A DNA stretch of 64,000 nt from Macrocystis pyrifera (lineage: Eukaryota; Sar; Phaeophyceae; Laminariales; Laminariaceae): contig JASSKH010000011.1 in the NCBI GenBank assembly GCA_031763025.1, positions 13,900,678 to 13,964,677 on the forward strand, written 5' to 3'. Positions 54,221 to 64,000 of this stretch are shown one piece after another. The notes under the pieces were generated by a model. That model was not told where the DNA came from and made no database searches. It worked only from the letters and a program-made list of their open reading frames with translations. The translations under genes were made by a program, and so were the position numbers. Each line of letters begins with the position of its first letter. Positions within the stretch are counted from its first letter, which is position 1.

Positions 54221-55370
54221 AACATCTTTGAAGCTGACTTGGCTGCTGTCATTTCTGCTGCTGCCTGGCGCGAGTCAGCGTGATACATCTTATATACCCC
54301 CATCGGCAGCACGTGACAGCATCCCATGGCCGCAGTACGCGGTATCGATGACCTTTTGCGAACTGCTGCGCTGGCTGTAGCTTTAGCGACTCTCGGAGAA
54401 ACCTAGCGCCGCGATGGCCTCAGGGGCGAGATGGAAAAGAACGCTCCGCGTGAGAAGCTCACACGCTGCTCGAGGAAGAAGCGAGGAATCAGCATGTATG
54501 TGTGATTGCGCACAGCTTCTGGAAATTGAAGACCTCTCTGACCCCACGCGCATTACGGCGAGGGACGCGCCTCCGCCTGCCCTATGTACGTTTTTTTCTT
54601 TGAGCTATAAGAGTCAATCTATTATTATTATTGTTAGGCTTGCCATCCGACAATGTGCAGCATGAGCTTCACCGTTGATCAATCAAAACATTCCTGAAAG
54701 AAGAAATACCCGGATGCAAAGGCCTATGCACAAGGTCTATTCATCTTCTATGTCTACTTCCTTTTCTGCTTTATGTACGATACTCTTTTGAAAGTCACCC
54801 CCTTACATCAAATGTCCCCAGAAAAAACGCAAACACTGTGTATTCGATCCGACGGACGATACGAAGGGTAGCTATTCACAATCCAGTCGGGAAAGTAACC
54901 GACCGGAAACCGGCTTTTTCAATCCTAGTTTCCGACTGCATAACAATTGGCCAGAGTCGTCGTCGAAGATAGGGCGGGAGAAAAACTTCGTTACCATGAC
55001 GGGTACTCGTAGTACATATCTTGGGCCCAAAAAAGGGAAAGAAAGTGCCAGAATAAACAAATAAAAAGCTCAGGATTCTTGTAATTCGCATCAACTATTC
55101 TACAATTACGAATACGGATCTTGGTTGTAAATCCCTTGATCTAATTCCAAGTTGTATACGTTTTGTAAAATATACAAGGTTCCCCCTCGGGATGTAGGTG
55201 ACGTGAAATCCCGGAGGCGTCGCAAGGCAAAAAGGGGGTCACAGGCAACACACACATAGATGTTTTTAGCGGAAACCTGAGCCATGGCATATTGTATTGT
55301 TCAAAGGAAAAAGTAATAATAGTAGTCAGCAGGAATTGAATACTACTCTTTCCGTGGTAATGGCTACATT
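54221..55370. other. Unannotated sequence with one inverted-repeat partner
   Basis: 54895-54945 is the inverted partner of 42585-42625 (GGAAACCGGCTTTTTCAATC, CTAGTTTCCGACTG). No gene recognised elsewhere. Confidence 0.45.
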
Positions 55371-55750
55371 GCATGCACGCGGTACCATGGATGGGTTGAC
55401 TACTATATTGTTACTCGACATCACTACCACTACTACGCAGATGTAATACAGGTAGAAGGGGCATGCACTCTACAAAATACTACCTGGTACGCTACTGATA
55501 CGACTACTGACTAATAACTATACTACTAAGCAGTACTACTGCTAGAGCATGACCAATCGCTCATACAATACAGACAACCTCACGGTAAACAGAGATGTCA
55601 AGTAACTACGTGGTACCATGGATTGGGGCTTATACTTTGTTGCACTATACACCACTACCAGCAATATGTAGATGCAGTACAGGTAGAAGCAGCATAAAAA
55701 AATACTGCAGTACAGCTAATGCCGCTACTACGACTACTATTAACATTTGT
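55371..55750. repeat. Tandem duplication, period 231 bp
   Basis: GGTACCATGGATGGGTTGAC at 55381 and GGTACCATGGATTGGGGCTT at 55612 begin aligned units. Both continue through CACTACCA-TA-GCAGATGTA and ATACAGGTAGAAG. Rich in CTA/TAC triplets. Confidence 0.82.
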
Positions 55751-55929
55751 GAATGTATAGGCAACGTACAGTAGTATATACGGTTGAGGGCATCTACTGC
55801 TACTGCTCTTGGCCAGGTAAAATGACAGCAAGAAGACGGCAACAAACAGCAATAGCGGACAACCACAACGACTACGACTATTGTTGCTACTACTTATAGT
55901 ACAGGTAGTGCTGTACTGCTATTGGACGG

Positions 55930-56186
55930 TGTTAAGTGTGAGGCAGTATGTACCTAGGGACCGGCTACTGCTTGCATGTTGATGCCTTCGGATCTGTTCT
56001 GGTGACTCACACGAGGTGCTTGACGATGTTATAAGCTCTTGTATTTGTTGCTGTTTGCCTCGCCAGATGTCTTCTGAACGAAGGGGCGAGGCGCTCATCA
56101 GAAAAGCAGGCGACAACGCCTGCCAGGTATGGTGAGGGGACGATTGCTACAGACCATAACGCCGTAACAGGGGAGAGGGAATAACA
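55930..56186 (-). repeat. 3' LTR of the NADAR-gypsy element
   Basis: On the minus strand it begins TGTTATTCCC and ends CACTTAACA. It matches both TRIM LTRs, including GCGCCTCGCCCCTTCGTTCA and CCAGATGTCTTCTGAACG on opposite strands. The upstream G-rich GGGTGGGCTAGTGG is the likely polypurine tract. Confidence 0.88.
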
Positions 56187-57432
56187 TACCACTAGCCCAC
56201 CCTGAAGGGCCGTATATGCAGATTCATAGAACACTCAGGTAATAACCAAACCAATCCGGAGAATTCGGAGAATGGATCGAAGATGCGGCACTTCACAACC
56301 CACTCCCACACCTCTAGCTTGTAAAGCGGTAGCCTATTTCACGGGGACATTGCGAATCAGACAACAACAAGTCTGAAAGTACGGATACGCGGAAGCAGGC
56401 AAAACAAGCTCGAACTACCCCGAAGCTAAATCGAGGACTTAAACTCGAGGAAGCGGTGTGCATTGCGTAACCAGGAGCGGCACAAGCTAACCAGAGAGCG
56501 AGGCACAATCACAAAGAACAAAAAGAAATAACCGTTACACTACCCACTGCAAAGGCACGGGGTGCTTCGAGAATTAAAACGAACGCGAGAGTAACGCAAG
56601 AGAAACAAGTGCTGGCGTGAAGGGGCTCACTCGAATAATCAGAACGATGCCGGAAAACAGGAAATCACGCTATGGGAGCACCCAAGACAGTCAAGACCCG
56701 ATCCCTTTAAAGAGGGCAGGAAGGACGCGTGCGACATTTCGCCGACACTGAGCGCGCTAGAACACAACACATACAATGGGCGGACATCGTTACGGCCTAA
56801 TGTGAAAGCCTGAGTCCGTTGGGGTGTCGGTAAAAGGTTAACCAATCACTTACTATCCAATCTAAACATGATAACACTGTGAAATATCGCGCGGGATAGG
56901 GCGGAATGCAAACGGTTGCGACCAAAACGAAATCTATCACCTCGGCCTGCTTGGGGATATCAAGAAGGCGGAGGGGGAACGCATGAACGGCAAATGGGGT
57001 CAAACCTAAACATAGGGCAACCTGTGCGATGCGTATAAAAGGCTCACGAACATGGCCTCGGGAAACCAAAGAGGGGCCAAGCGATACAGAAAAACAACAA
57101 GAAACACTGGTACGACAGAAGGAATCGAAACCCTAACGAATGTTTCTGCCGGTCTGGAAGAGGGGGCGAAAACAATCGTAGATACGGAACGCAAGAGATG
57201 CCTGATCGAATGGCAAGGAGGCTAAAGTGAATCCAACCGTTAGTCCAATCGGCTCAAGAACTCAGCAGCCAGCTGTCGTGAAAGCGGGGAAACGGCTGGA
57301 GAGTTCGTGAGAAGTCAACCAAACCGTACACCTACAGCACAACAAAACAAAGAAACTACACGAGCAGTGACACGATACCAAACCAGCCCCGGCGACTACG
57401 GAAGACACGCATATGCGAAAAACTGAAATTGA
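56187..57432 (-). other. 3' untranslated internal region of the NADAR-gypsy element
   Basis: Begins next to the LTR with the conserved CTAGCCC...GCCGTATATGCAG and GAATGGATCGAAGATGCGGC blocks, also seen in the TRIM. The rest has no conserved protein; minus-strand frames at 56314-57194 are unremarkable. Confidence 0.6.
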
Positions 57433-58095
57433 CTACGTGGACGTATTTATGTCGGCAGAGTCAGCTAATTCGGCTCCGCGAGACTGGTCAACGTTGCTCA
57501 CAATACCACGCATGAGGGAGCTTCCTTGATGCACTTGTGGACACCACGAGTCGCGAACGGATCTATCAGCCGTAGTATACCGAGCAGAAGATAGCGCGAG
57601 CTTGGCCGGTCCGGGGTCGTCCAAGAAGCGAACGACGTACTGTCCAGGAGTTGAAGTGTGGGCAGACATGTTTCCAAGCCACCAAAGATGATCTTGACCC
57701 TTGTACCAAAAGTGAGCGCCGATAGGCAAGGTGGTGCCGCTGAACCGGCGAGTCCACGTTTGCTGGTCGACGTAGCTGTATCCAGGAGGCAGAAAACAGG
57801 CGCCCTTGTTGTGGGTGAGCGTTGAGCGGCACCCACGCGCATACGGCGGTACGCCCCTGTTTTCCTGTCGCAGTTGCAGGGGCGTGCTGGCCCAGTAGTT
57901 GAGGATGTGTTGACGAGAGTGAAGGAGGTCCGATTGTCGTTCTCAAGACGGCCGGAGGAGGCGTTTCCGGTGTGTTTCGTAGAGAACGGTGATGACTCTG
58001 CCCCGACCAGTGGCTGGAAATCTTGTCGACTTCCAAACGCTCAATGGGCACGGAAACGTCGTCTGCGGTGACGTGGAAGGGCGGGGACTTAGGAG
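57433..58095 (-). pseudogene. Integrase C-terminal region of the NADAR-gypsy pol
   Basis: In one minus-strand frame: AHFWYKGQDHLWWLGNMSAH, then GQYVVRFLDDPGPAKLALS and DSWCPQVH, a chromo-like or GPY-type C-terminal block typical of this gypsy group. The upstream part in another frame (VPIERLEVDKISSHWSGQ) shows a frameshift. It probably helped target integration when intact; this is inferred from family knowledge. Confidence 0.75.
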
Positions 58096-58099
58096 CCGT

Positions 58100-58330
58100 C
58101 CCACAGTAGGGGTGTTCCCGACGTTCCTGAGCCCCTCACATTAGGAACTCAATATCTCACCCGATGCAATACTTGGAAGAAATTCGTTCGGGCCATCCGA
58201 CCGGCACTTGTATGCGCTAATCCTAAAACGACTACACGAGTAATTTTTTCATCCTAACTGGTAGTTCCTCACTTAAGGAACTCATTCGGTCAGAAACCTT
58301 TCGCCCAAAAAGTGCAACCCCTACCGTGGG
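58100..58330. mobile_element. About 230-bp MITE interrupting the integrase C-terminal region
   Basis: The ends TCCCACAGTAGGGGTGTTCC (from 58099) and, on the other strand, CCCCACGGTAGGGGTTGC form imperfect inverted repeats. The interior has no coding match, while sequence on both sides belongs to the pol protein (TTKS on one side, KSPPFHV on the other). A target duplication could not be fixed. Confidence 0.7.
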
Positions 58331-58660
58331 GTGACTCTTAGTGGTATGGTTGTTGAGGATGTATTGCGTTAGTCCAGCGGGGAGGTGTCGGGGGAGGTCG
58401 GTTGTGCCATGTGGGGTGGTGCAAGGTTTGCAGCGGGCTGCCGACACGCGACAGTGGGTTTCGGCGTCCGGCATGTCGTTAGCAAGGTCCAAGTATAGCA
58501 ATTTGGCGGCCAAAGGGCGGACGCCCGGCGTCGAGTCGGAAGGCGCGGGGCCGACAGCTAGTATCGTGAATGGACCTACCCAGTTGAGCGATAGCTTCGC
58601 CTAGAGAACCTTGGCGTCGGTGCCCGATTTCGCACCTTGGCGAGTGGTGGCAGCGGTGTT
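58331..58660 (-). pseudogene. Integrase-linker region of the NADAR-gypsy pol
   Basis: The minus strand encodes AKLLYLDLANDMPDAETHCR, then RCKPCTTPHGTTDLPRHLPA and GLTQYILNN, which lies between the integrase core and the C-terminal block. It then runs into the MITE. Confidence 0.65.
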
Positions 58661-58666
58661 GCAGAT

Positions 58667-59850
58667 CTATACCCAGTTACCGATGGTGTAGGTACGGCGT
58701 TGTTTGAAGGCGTCTGAGAGTGCTGAGTTACGGTGCTCCACGCGAGAGACCGTTATAGCGTGTTGTTCACGCACCAGCGCATACGCACGCCGTTGGCGAT
58801 CGGCGGCGAGGTCGCAGAATTCCAGTTGCTCGCGGGCGAGGCTTTCGCGGTGTCGAGCGTAGTGTGCTTCGAAGATGGTGAGGGGCAGGCGCGGGAGGTG
58901 ATTCATGTGTACCTCATAGGGGGCCAACCCGGTGGCGGGGCAGACGGAATTGTTGTAAGCAAATTCCACGTGAGGTAAACACATGTCCCAGTCGTTCTGT
59001 CGTTCGTTGCCGACCATCGCTAGCATTAGTGCCATGGTGTGGTTGACGCGCTCGACGCCGCCGTTGCCGTTGGGACGGTAGTTGTCGCGATTTACACATT
59101 CCCAGAAGTTTGGACACGGCATATGACAGCTTGGAGCAGACGTCCATTGTCGGAGAGAAGGCCGTACTTATTGACTAAGATGTCGGCGGCGCCTTCAGCC
59201 GTGAATTCTGCAGCCGAGACGGCGTACATGCCTGCGTGCCGGTTGAACCTATCCGTGAAGAGTAGAATGTAGTAGTTGCCCCGAGGTGTGACGGGAAAGG
59301 GACCAAAGTAGTCGACGCTCATCGCGATACCAGGGTCGGATGGTAACGGAAGGGAGAGAATGGGCCAAAGTACCGTTTGTCTGGAACACTTGCGCGCCTG
59401 GCATTGGAGGCAACGACGAAGCCACCACCGCGTGCAGATGCTCATGTCGATCCACCAATAGGGCATCGAAAGCGTTTGAGCGACGCCGAGGTGGCAGGAG
59501 GCGTTAGCATGGCAAGCTTGCATAATGCACGGACGCATAAGCAGCGGGACGTAGATTCGCGTAGGCTCGTCGTCCAAAAGGCGGGCGGCTCGTCCGTCAG
59601 ACTTGTCGGGACAAGCCAGAGCGGGGGGCGTCAACTTCCGCACGAGCAGGAGGACACCGTCGTCGTCTGTGTAAAGCCGTCCTTTGTTTCGGCTAAGGAG
59701 CGCACTTCGGACAACGGTGGGCGTTTGTGAGGCGCCAGGTGTTCGAGGAAATCGTCGGGGAGGACGCAGGGGCTGCCAAGGAGAAGATACTGAATGGCGG
59801 CGTCACAAACCCGTTCAGCGCGTTGTTCACGCGCCCAATCGGAATGCATG
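58667..59850 (-). pseudogene. Integrase core of the NADAR-gypsy pol, with frameshifts and a small deletion
   Basis: Blocks in order on the minus strand: HANASCHLGVAQTLSMPYWW and WWLRRCLQCQARKC (zinc-binding HHCC), MSVDYFGPFPVTPRGN (first Asp), LLSDNG (second Asp), then in another frame NGNGGVERVNHTMALML (the Glu) and PHVEFAYNNSVCPATGLAPY. Residues normally found between NKY and LLSDNG appear to be missing, suggesting a short in-frame deletion. A frameshift near 59150 splits the second Asp from the Glu. Inactive. Confidence 0.88.
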
Positions 59851-60630
59851 TATCACTCGATAGATTCAATGAACTCGACCTCTGTTGGTGACGGTGTCTC
59901 GGGGAGGGCGGCTGTGGTGCTGGCACGCCCAGCCAAGCAAGGGCGGAGCAGGTGTGACCGCATCGGTGGTCGGTCGAATCGGCACTGTCGGGACAGGGTC
60001 GATGAAGGGCCGGGGAGAACCCTCTGAAGGGGACATAGTCCGAGGCGGGCGCGGCTTGCGCACCGTGGGGGCTAGTCGAGGGACGGTGGGTGGAGGAGGA
60101 GGTGGAGTAGGATGCGAACGAGCGAAGCCATAGTCCACGGCGGTCGAAGGCTTGCTTGCAGCGGCAGCTTGGCGACGGCGGGTCCGAAGACGAAATGAGC
60201 CCCGACAGGGGAAGGGACGGCAGAGCCGTCTGCGAAGATGAAGGCAGCAGAGGCGGAGCTACAGACACAACCGAGACTCGATCACGGTTGGTCCGGCCAA
60301 CACGCGAGGCTGAATGAGACAAAACAGAGGGCTTCTGAGGACCTGAATCCGTTGGGTGCTCGGCTGAGTCGTGCTGGACTGGCCAAGCAGGAGGGAGGGT
60401 TTCCCACGCTGCTTTATCGAGGGCGGCCGTGGATGAGACGGGGACCGCTATAGAGCTAGAGTGCGGAGCGTCGCCTTCAGTGGGTAATAGGGGAGGCTCG
60501 GAGGAAGTGGCGCGTCGGCCGGGGTCCGTGCCTTCGGTTGAAGCGGAGAGTGGTGCAACAGGGACTGCGAACACGGAAGGGACGAGATATTCGCTGGTAC
60601 ATATGTTGGTAGGGAGGACCCACTTGGGAC
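59851..60630 (-). pseudogene. Pro/Ser/Thr-rich linker between RNase H and integrase
   Basis: A minus-strand open frame of about 290 codons (60574-59693) is rich in Pro, Ser and Ala, with no domain. The frame proper to the integrase N-terminus (DWAREQRAERVCDAAIQYLL) emerges at about 59840. It may be a tether; the plus-strand frames opposite are shadows. Confidence 0.55.
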
Positions 60631-60631
60631 C

Positions 60632-61300
60632 TCACGAAGTGACGTAAGGGGGAGCACGCGCAACGAATTCTTCAGTTGGAGCATTGAGGTCGTCAATCCT
60701 CATTCGGGGCCCGCGTTTGCGAAAATCGCGGAAATCGTGTGGGGAGAGCGGGAGCCCACCCAAGCCTAAGCTCGGGTCGGAGGGCGCCAGCCCACCCAAA
60801 CCGACACGCACGGCGGAGGGTCCATCCTGGGGTAGGCCGTGAGAGCGGATGAGAAAGACGCGCTTTTCTTCGGACGGAGTGAGACTGCTGGGGCCGTCGC
60901 GGTCGCGCCCCGTCGCAGGTAAGGGCAGGCGGGACAGGAAATCGGCGTTCCTGTTGGCACTGCCTTTGCGATATTCCAGAGTGTAGTTGTACGCAGTGAG
61001 GAATGCCAGCCATCGCTGTACCCGCGGGTTAGGTTCTGCGATCTTGTAGAGGCTTTCGACCGTCTTGTGATCCGACAAAAATCGGTATTTCGTACCCCAA
61101 AGGTAGCCGCGAAGGCGCTTGATACTCCAGACGATGCTGCCTGCTTCCAGATCAAGCGGAGTCCAGTGGCTTTCAGACTCGAGGGTAGCGCGGCTGATGA
61201 ACACGATGGGACGAATTGTGTGGTCGTCCTGTTCTTCTTCGAGGGTGGCACCGAAACCGTCCACATTGGCATCACAGTAGAGAAGGAAAGGGCGGGAGGT
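60632..61300 (-). pseudogene. RNase H domain of the NADAR-gypsy pol
   Basis: Contains YCDANVDGFGATL (first Asp), TPLDLEAGSIVWSI (Glu), YRFLSDHKTVESL (Asp) and GSANRNADFLSRLP (Asp), the four acidic residues of RNase H. It is in a different frame from the reverse transcriptase, with the shift close to 61270. It ends at a stop at 60632 after a GLGGL-rich tail. Confidence 0.88.
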
Positions 61301-62250
61301 TTTCAGTGACGGCGTACCAGTTGGGGTAGACGAGGATTGGGGGCGAGGTTAACTCGGCCAGGAGCTTCCGCACGATGGCTTTCATTTCTGGAGTAAAGAC
61401 AAACTCGACGCCTTGTTTCAGAAGGGAAGTGATGGGTCGTATGCGCTTTGCCATATCGTGCCGGAATTTCCTGTAGTAGGAGAGTGCGCCCCAAAGGGAG
61501 CGTAGCTGTTTCAGGTATTTCGGCATGGGCATTTTTGTCAGTGCTTCTACTTTCTGCACGTTTGGCATGACGCCGACCGGAGATATGATGTGACCGAAGA
61601 AATCCGCATCCGTGGCGTCGATGGTAGCCTTTGAAGGGGATAACTTTAGGTTGTGCTGTCGCCATCGCAAGATTGATTCCTTCATTTTGGCGACGTGAAG
61701 AGAGGGACCGGCGTCGAAGACGACGACGTCGTCGAGGTAGGTGGAAACGCGGTCTAAACTCTTAATGACCTCGTTGATGACTTTGGCTAACCACCCTGGA
61801 GCAGCGCCGCTTCCTTGAGGCATAACCAGCCACTCGAAAAGGCGCGTGAGTGTACATAAAGCAGTGAGAGGGATCGTGTCCTTATGCACCGTGATCTGAT
61901 GGAAAGAAGAGACGAGGTCGAAGAGTGAGAAGATTCGACCGGTGCCAAGCTTGTCGATAACCTCGTCAACGCGCTGGCTAAGGATGCTGAGTTTGTTCAG
62001 CTTCTTGTAGTTCTCCGTGATGCGGATGCCACCGGATGTTTTCGGGATGTCAACTATTGGGCTCGCCCGGGGAGATGTGGAGTGTTGGATGAGGCCGGAG
62101 GCGAAGAATTTATCCAGAACCGCGTCCATTTGCTTTGCGGTCGGGGAATTGATGCGGTGGGAACGAGACGTGACAGGAGAGCTGTTCGGGGGAACAGTTA
62201 GCTCGAAGGGGAGCAGAGAGCAGAAGCCAAAATCGATGGAGACTTTGAGA
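61272..62250 (-). pseudogene. Reverse transcriptase of the NADAR-gypsy pol
   Basis: The frame is continuous from about 62245 through the ATG at 62129, so that ATG is not a real start. Motifs: ASPIVDIPKTSGGIRITENY, IFSLFDLVSSFHQI (motif A), MPQGSGAAPGWLAKVINEV (motif B), YLDDVVVF (motif C, residues 131-134 from that ATG), then MPMPKYLKQLRSLWGALSYY. The catalytic triad is present. Frameshifts near 62245 and 61270 cut it off from protease and RNase H. Confidence 0.92.
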
Positions 62251-63025
62251 ATACGTCGGAGAACTCAGCGAGAACATCGCCCAACTGGGTGATGACGGTT
62301 CGCGTCCAACCGAGACCGCGCAAGTCAAAAGCGATTTCGCGGATGTGCAACGGCAAACGGTTCCATACTTGTAAAACGCTCGTGCGTTGGTCTGTGCTCA
62401 ATCGTTCGAGCAACGCAGGTGAGGGGAGGTGGTCGACAGGCGGAGCCACGAGTTCGTCGTGTGTCGGGGCTGTCTCGTCGCGTGGATGGTCCACGAAAGG
62501 ATCCAGGCACTGCGGTTGTGAGGGCTGGTCCGTGCCTATCGAGTGGGGGAGGACTGGCCCTAGGACTGAGAAACCAGAGTCGTGTGAGCGTAAAGAAGGC
62601 GCCGGAGCGTCGAACAGGACAGTTTCCAGGGGAACGCGTAATAACGGGCTAAAGGAAGTGCCAAGCAAGGCACCTGGGTCTAGGTCGGCGGCGCCGGCCA
62701 ATGGAATGAGCTGGCGGTCATTTTCTACAAATTTGTTCTTCCGCAGAAAAATCGGTGGCCGCGTGCCGCATGTTGACCAGGTAGCGAGGGCAGGGGCACC
62801 ATTACTGCGAACCAAATCGACAGCAACAAGTCGATGGTGGCGGGACAAGGTGATGCCTGTGTCACGCGCATACAGCAGGTGGAAGCTTTCAGGATGAGCC
62901 GAAGAGTCGGGCACGAAGGCTGTTGCGCCCTGTAGTCCTGGGAGGGACAGCGTAAGCTTGCTGGGAACCCGATTAGTCATCGAATAGGGACCCAATGTAC
63001 GGTAAGAGCGGTTCTGGAACCGCAT
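62251..63025 (-). pseudogene. Protease to reverse transcriptase linker of the NADAR-gypsy pol
   Basis: The minus strand begins MRFQNRSYRTLGPYS just after the protease block DVLLRCDS and a stop. It continues HHRLVAVDLVRSNGAPALAT and RQLIPLAGAADLDPGALLGT with a long, well preserved open frame. The blocks look conserved and structured, but the function is unknown to me. It ends near EFSDVFSKSPS before a frameshift. Confidence 0.7.
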
Positions 63026-63663
63026 CTAGCTGTCACATCGGAGTAGCACGTCGTGTTGCATCGCTTCAGATGGGACGACGTATGCCCATACGGCGAGTGA
63101 CGCAGTTGGTGTATTGCCGTGGAAGAATTGTACGCCTAAGCGTACTGTAACCGTTGTCTCAAGAGGCGGAGACTTACCAAAGCCGTCCCATGACCTGCGA
63201 GGGGTGTTTCGTTCGCAAGTGACAGAGGCAGCACCCACGCGTTTCATCCTATCGAACGCGCAGGTGTTTTGAGGAAGGTCTGCGGCGACCCCATATCCCA
63301 AAGGGCGACACATCCAAGCTGAAGAGCAGCTACGCCACTGTGGATCTTGATCTTAGTGGTGAGGCAAGAGTCGTCCATGGTTACTACCCCAGCAACAAGA
63401 CAAGGCCCTTGCTCAGCGAGCAAAGGAGGGTGCTGACCGGAGCGGGCGGCGGACATCACTTCGAGAACGTCGCCGCCGTGATCTGATGGCACGGTTGTGG
63501 GGGAGTCGGGGTACCCCGACAGGGAGACGGCTGCAGGCTTGTCCCTTGGGTACAGTTGCTGTCGCGTTGAAGGGTCGACTTCGAAGATGCGGTCTCTACT
63601 AGAGGGCGAGGTGTCCTGAGGAGACCATCCTTTGGGGCGCGTCGGTGGCGGCGCGCAGTCGTA
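63026..63663 (-). pseudogene. Linker and retropepsin-like protease fused behind the NADAR domain
   Basis: In the same open frame as the NADAR domain, a Pro/Ser-rich linker of about 110 residues leads to CVALWDMGSPQTFLKTPARS. This is the retropepsin active-site loop with D-M-G instead of D-T-G at about 63297. The frame stops at 63244. The next frame carries the rest of the fold (VTVRLGVQFFHGNTPTASLA, AYVVPSEAMQHDVLLRCDS). The Met replacement and the frameshift suggest an inactive protease. Confidence 0.72.
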
Positions 63664-64000
63664 GAAGAGACGTCGCACGTTTTGCAGAGCCTTGCCCAGC
63701 AAATTTAAGCCGCGCCACAGGGGCGGCTGGCGTGCAGGAATAGCGTCAGCCCTGTATCCGATGCCCAATATGAGGTCGTAAGGGCTAGTGTACGCGAGAC
63801 GTTTGTCGCCAGTGTCCAAGAGGTGGGTTCGCATGGCTGGTTTTTTTCGAGCAAACTTAGCGTAAGAGCCGACAAACACGACATTTTCTCGCTCGCGTTC
63901 GAACACGTCGAGATCGAAGTTACGGACTTCTCGTCCATATTGTTTGTGCAGGCGGGGGTCAGACACGCGCATGATGTGTTGCAGGGTCTGGGGCTCTCTG
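63664..64000 (-). pseudogene. NADAR-type (DUF1768/YbiA-like) domain in the gypsy polyprotein, N-terminus outside the window
   Basis: The minus-strand frame is open to the window edge (TLQHIMRVSDPRL...), so the ATG at 63972 is not the start. Recognisable blocks: KQYGREVRNFDLDVFERERE, VVFVGSYAKFARK, THLLDTGDKRLAYTSPYDLI, LGIG, and PLWRGLNLLGKALQNVRRLF. These follow the order of the C-terminal two thirds of NADAR proteins. The family removes N-glycosidic groups in riboflavin or NAD/ADP-ribose chemistry. The usual W in the WGIG-like loop is L here. The catalytic N-terminal part lies outside the window, so activity cannot be judged. The frame runs on without a stop into the protease. Confidence 0.72.

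Larger units (their letters stand above)
55930..64000 (-). mobile_element. Large decayed Ty3/gypsy retrotransposon with a NADAR domain, 5' end outside the window
   Basis: On the minus strand from the window edge: NADAR-type domain, linker, aspartic protease, reverse transcriptase, RNase H, Pro/Ser-rich linker, integrase with HHCC and DDE regions, a C-terminal domain with the WWLG-VRFLDDPGP block, a long 3' region and a 3' LTR at 55930-56186. At least six frameshifts or stops and a MITE at 58.1-58.3 kb show it is inactive. The LTR and adjacent internal end match the TRIM at 40412-41389. Confidence 0.9.

Noticed and set aside
59693-60574. 293-codon minus-strand frame as a separate gene
   Set aside because: It sits between RNase H and integrase of the gypsy pol, is Pro/Ser-rich and lacks a domain; it is best treated as the pol linker.

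Overview
The window is eukaryotic, repeat-dominated nuclear DNA. Evidence: spliceable GT-AG exon structure, a tRNA-derived SINE family, non-LTR (LINE) and Ty3/gypsy LTR retrotransposons, hAT DNA transposons, small MITEs and many minisatellites, with no operons, bacterial gene spacing or plastid-style gene content. The style of the Ty3/gypsy polyproteins and the abundance of CAG/CTA trinucleotide repeats would suit a stramenopile such as a brown alga. That placement is an inference from family resemblance, not a proof.

Layout. 1-3.2 kb: degenerate GAGTAYT repeats and a 0.5 kb (TAC)n microsatellite. 3.3-3.95 kb (minus): the only convincing host-gene exon, encoding a secreted or type II membrane, cysteine-containing, N-glycosylated protein that ends at a strong splice donor. 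5.4 kb: an LTR-like element. 6.9-12 kb (minus): a heavily decayed Ty3/gypsy element (gag-like, retropepsin, integrase). 12.9-14.2 kb: tandem and inverted repeats. 14.3-16.5 kb: a LINE 3' end carrying a solo LTR. 16.75-17.98 kb: a short deleted gypsy element with both LTRs, PBS and 4-bp target duplication. 19.2-19.9 kb: a tandem array. 20-28 kb: interleaved SINEs (three copies), LINE 3' ends (three copies) and a non-autonomous hAT. 28.3-28.6 kb: a MITE carrying a telomere-like tract. 29.6-36.0 kb: a 6.4 kb hAT transposon with BED finger, transposase exons and hATC domain, itself interrupted by an LTR element. 36.8-39.6 kb: a LINE reverse transcriptase split by a 104-bp MITE. 40.4-41.4 kb: a TRIM-like miniature LTR element. 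42-55.9 kb: direct repeats, minisatellites and a GC-rich island, with no convincing gene. 55.9 kb to the end (minus): a large decayed Ty3/gypsy element whose 3' LTR matches the TRIM LTRs and whose polyprotein carries a NADAR-type domain upstream of, and in frame with, the aspartic protease.

How the parts relate. Nesting gives a relative chronology: LTR elements and MITEs sit inside LINE, hAT and gypsy copies. Non-autonomous elements (TRIM, short hAT, SINE) can be paired with larger relatives or plausible enzyme donors in the same window. Three of the LTR elements share 4-bp target duplications, and two show the same primer-binding motif after the 5' LTR. The most biologically unusual item is the NADAR-gypsy fusion at the right edge, cut by the window end.
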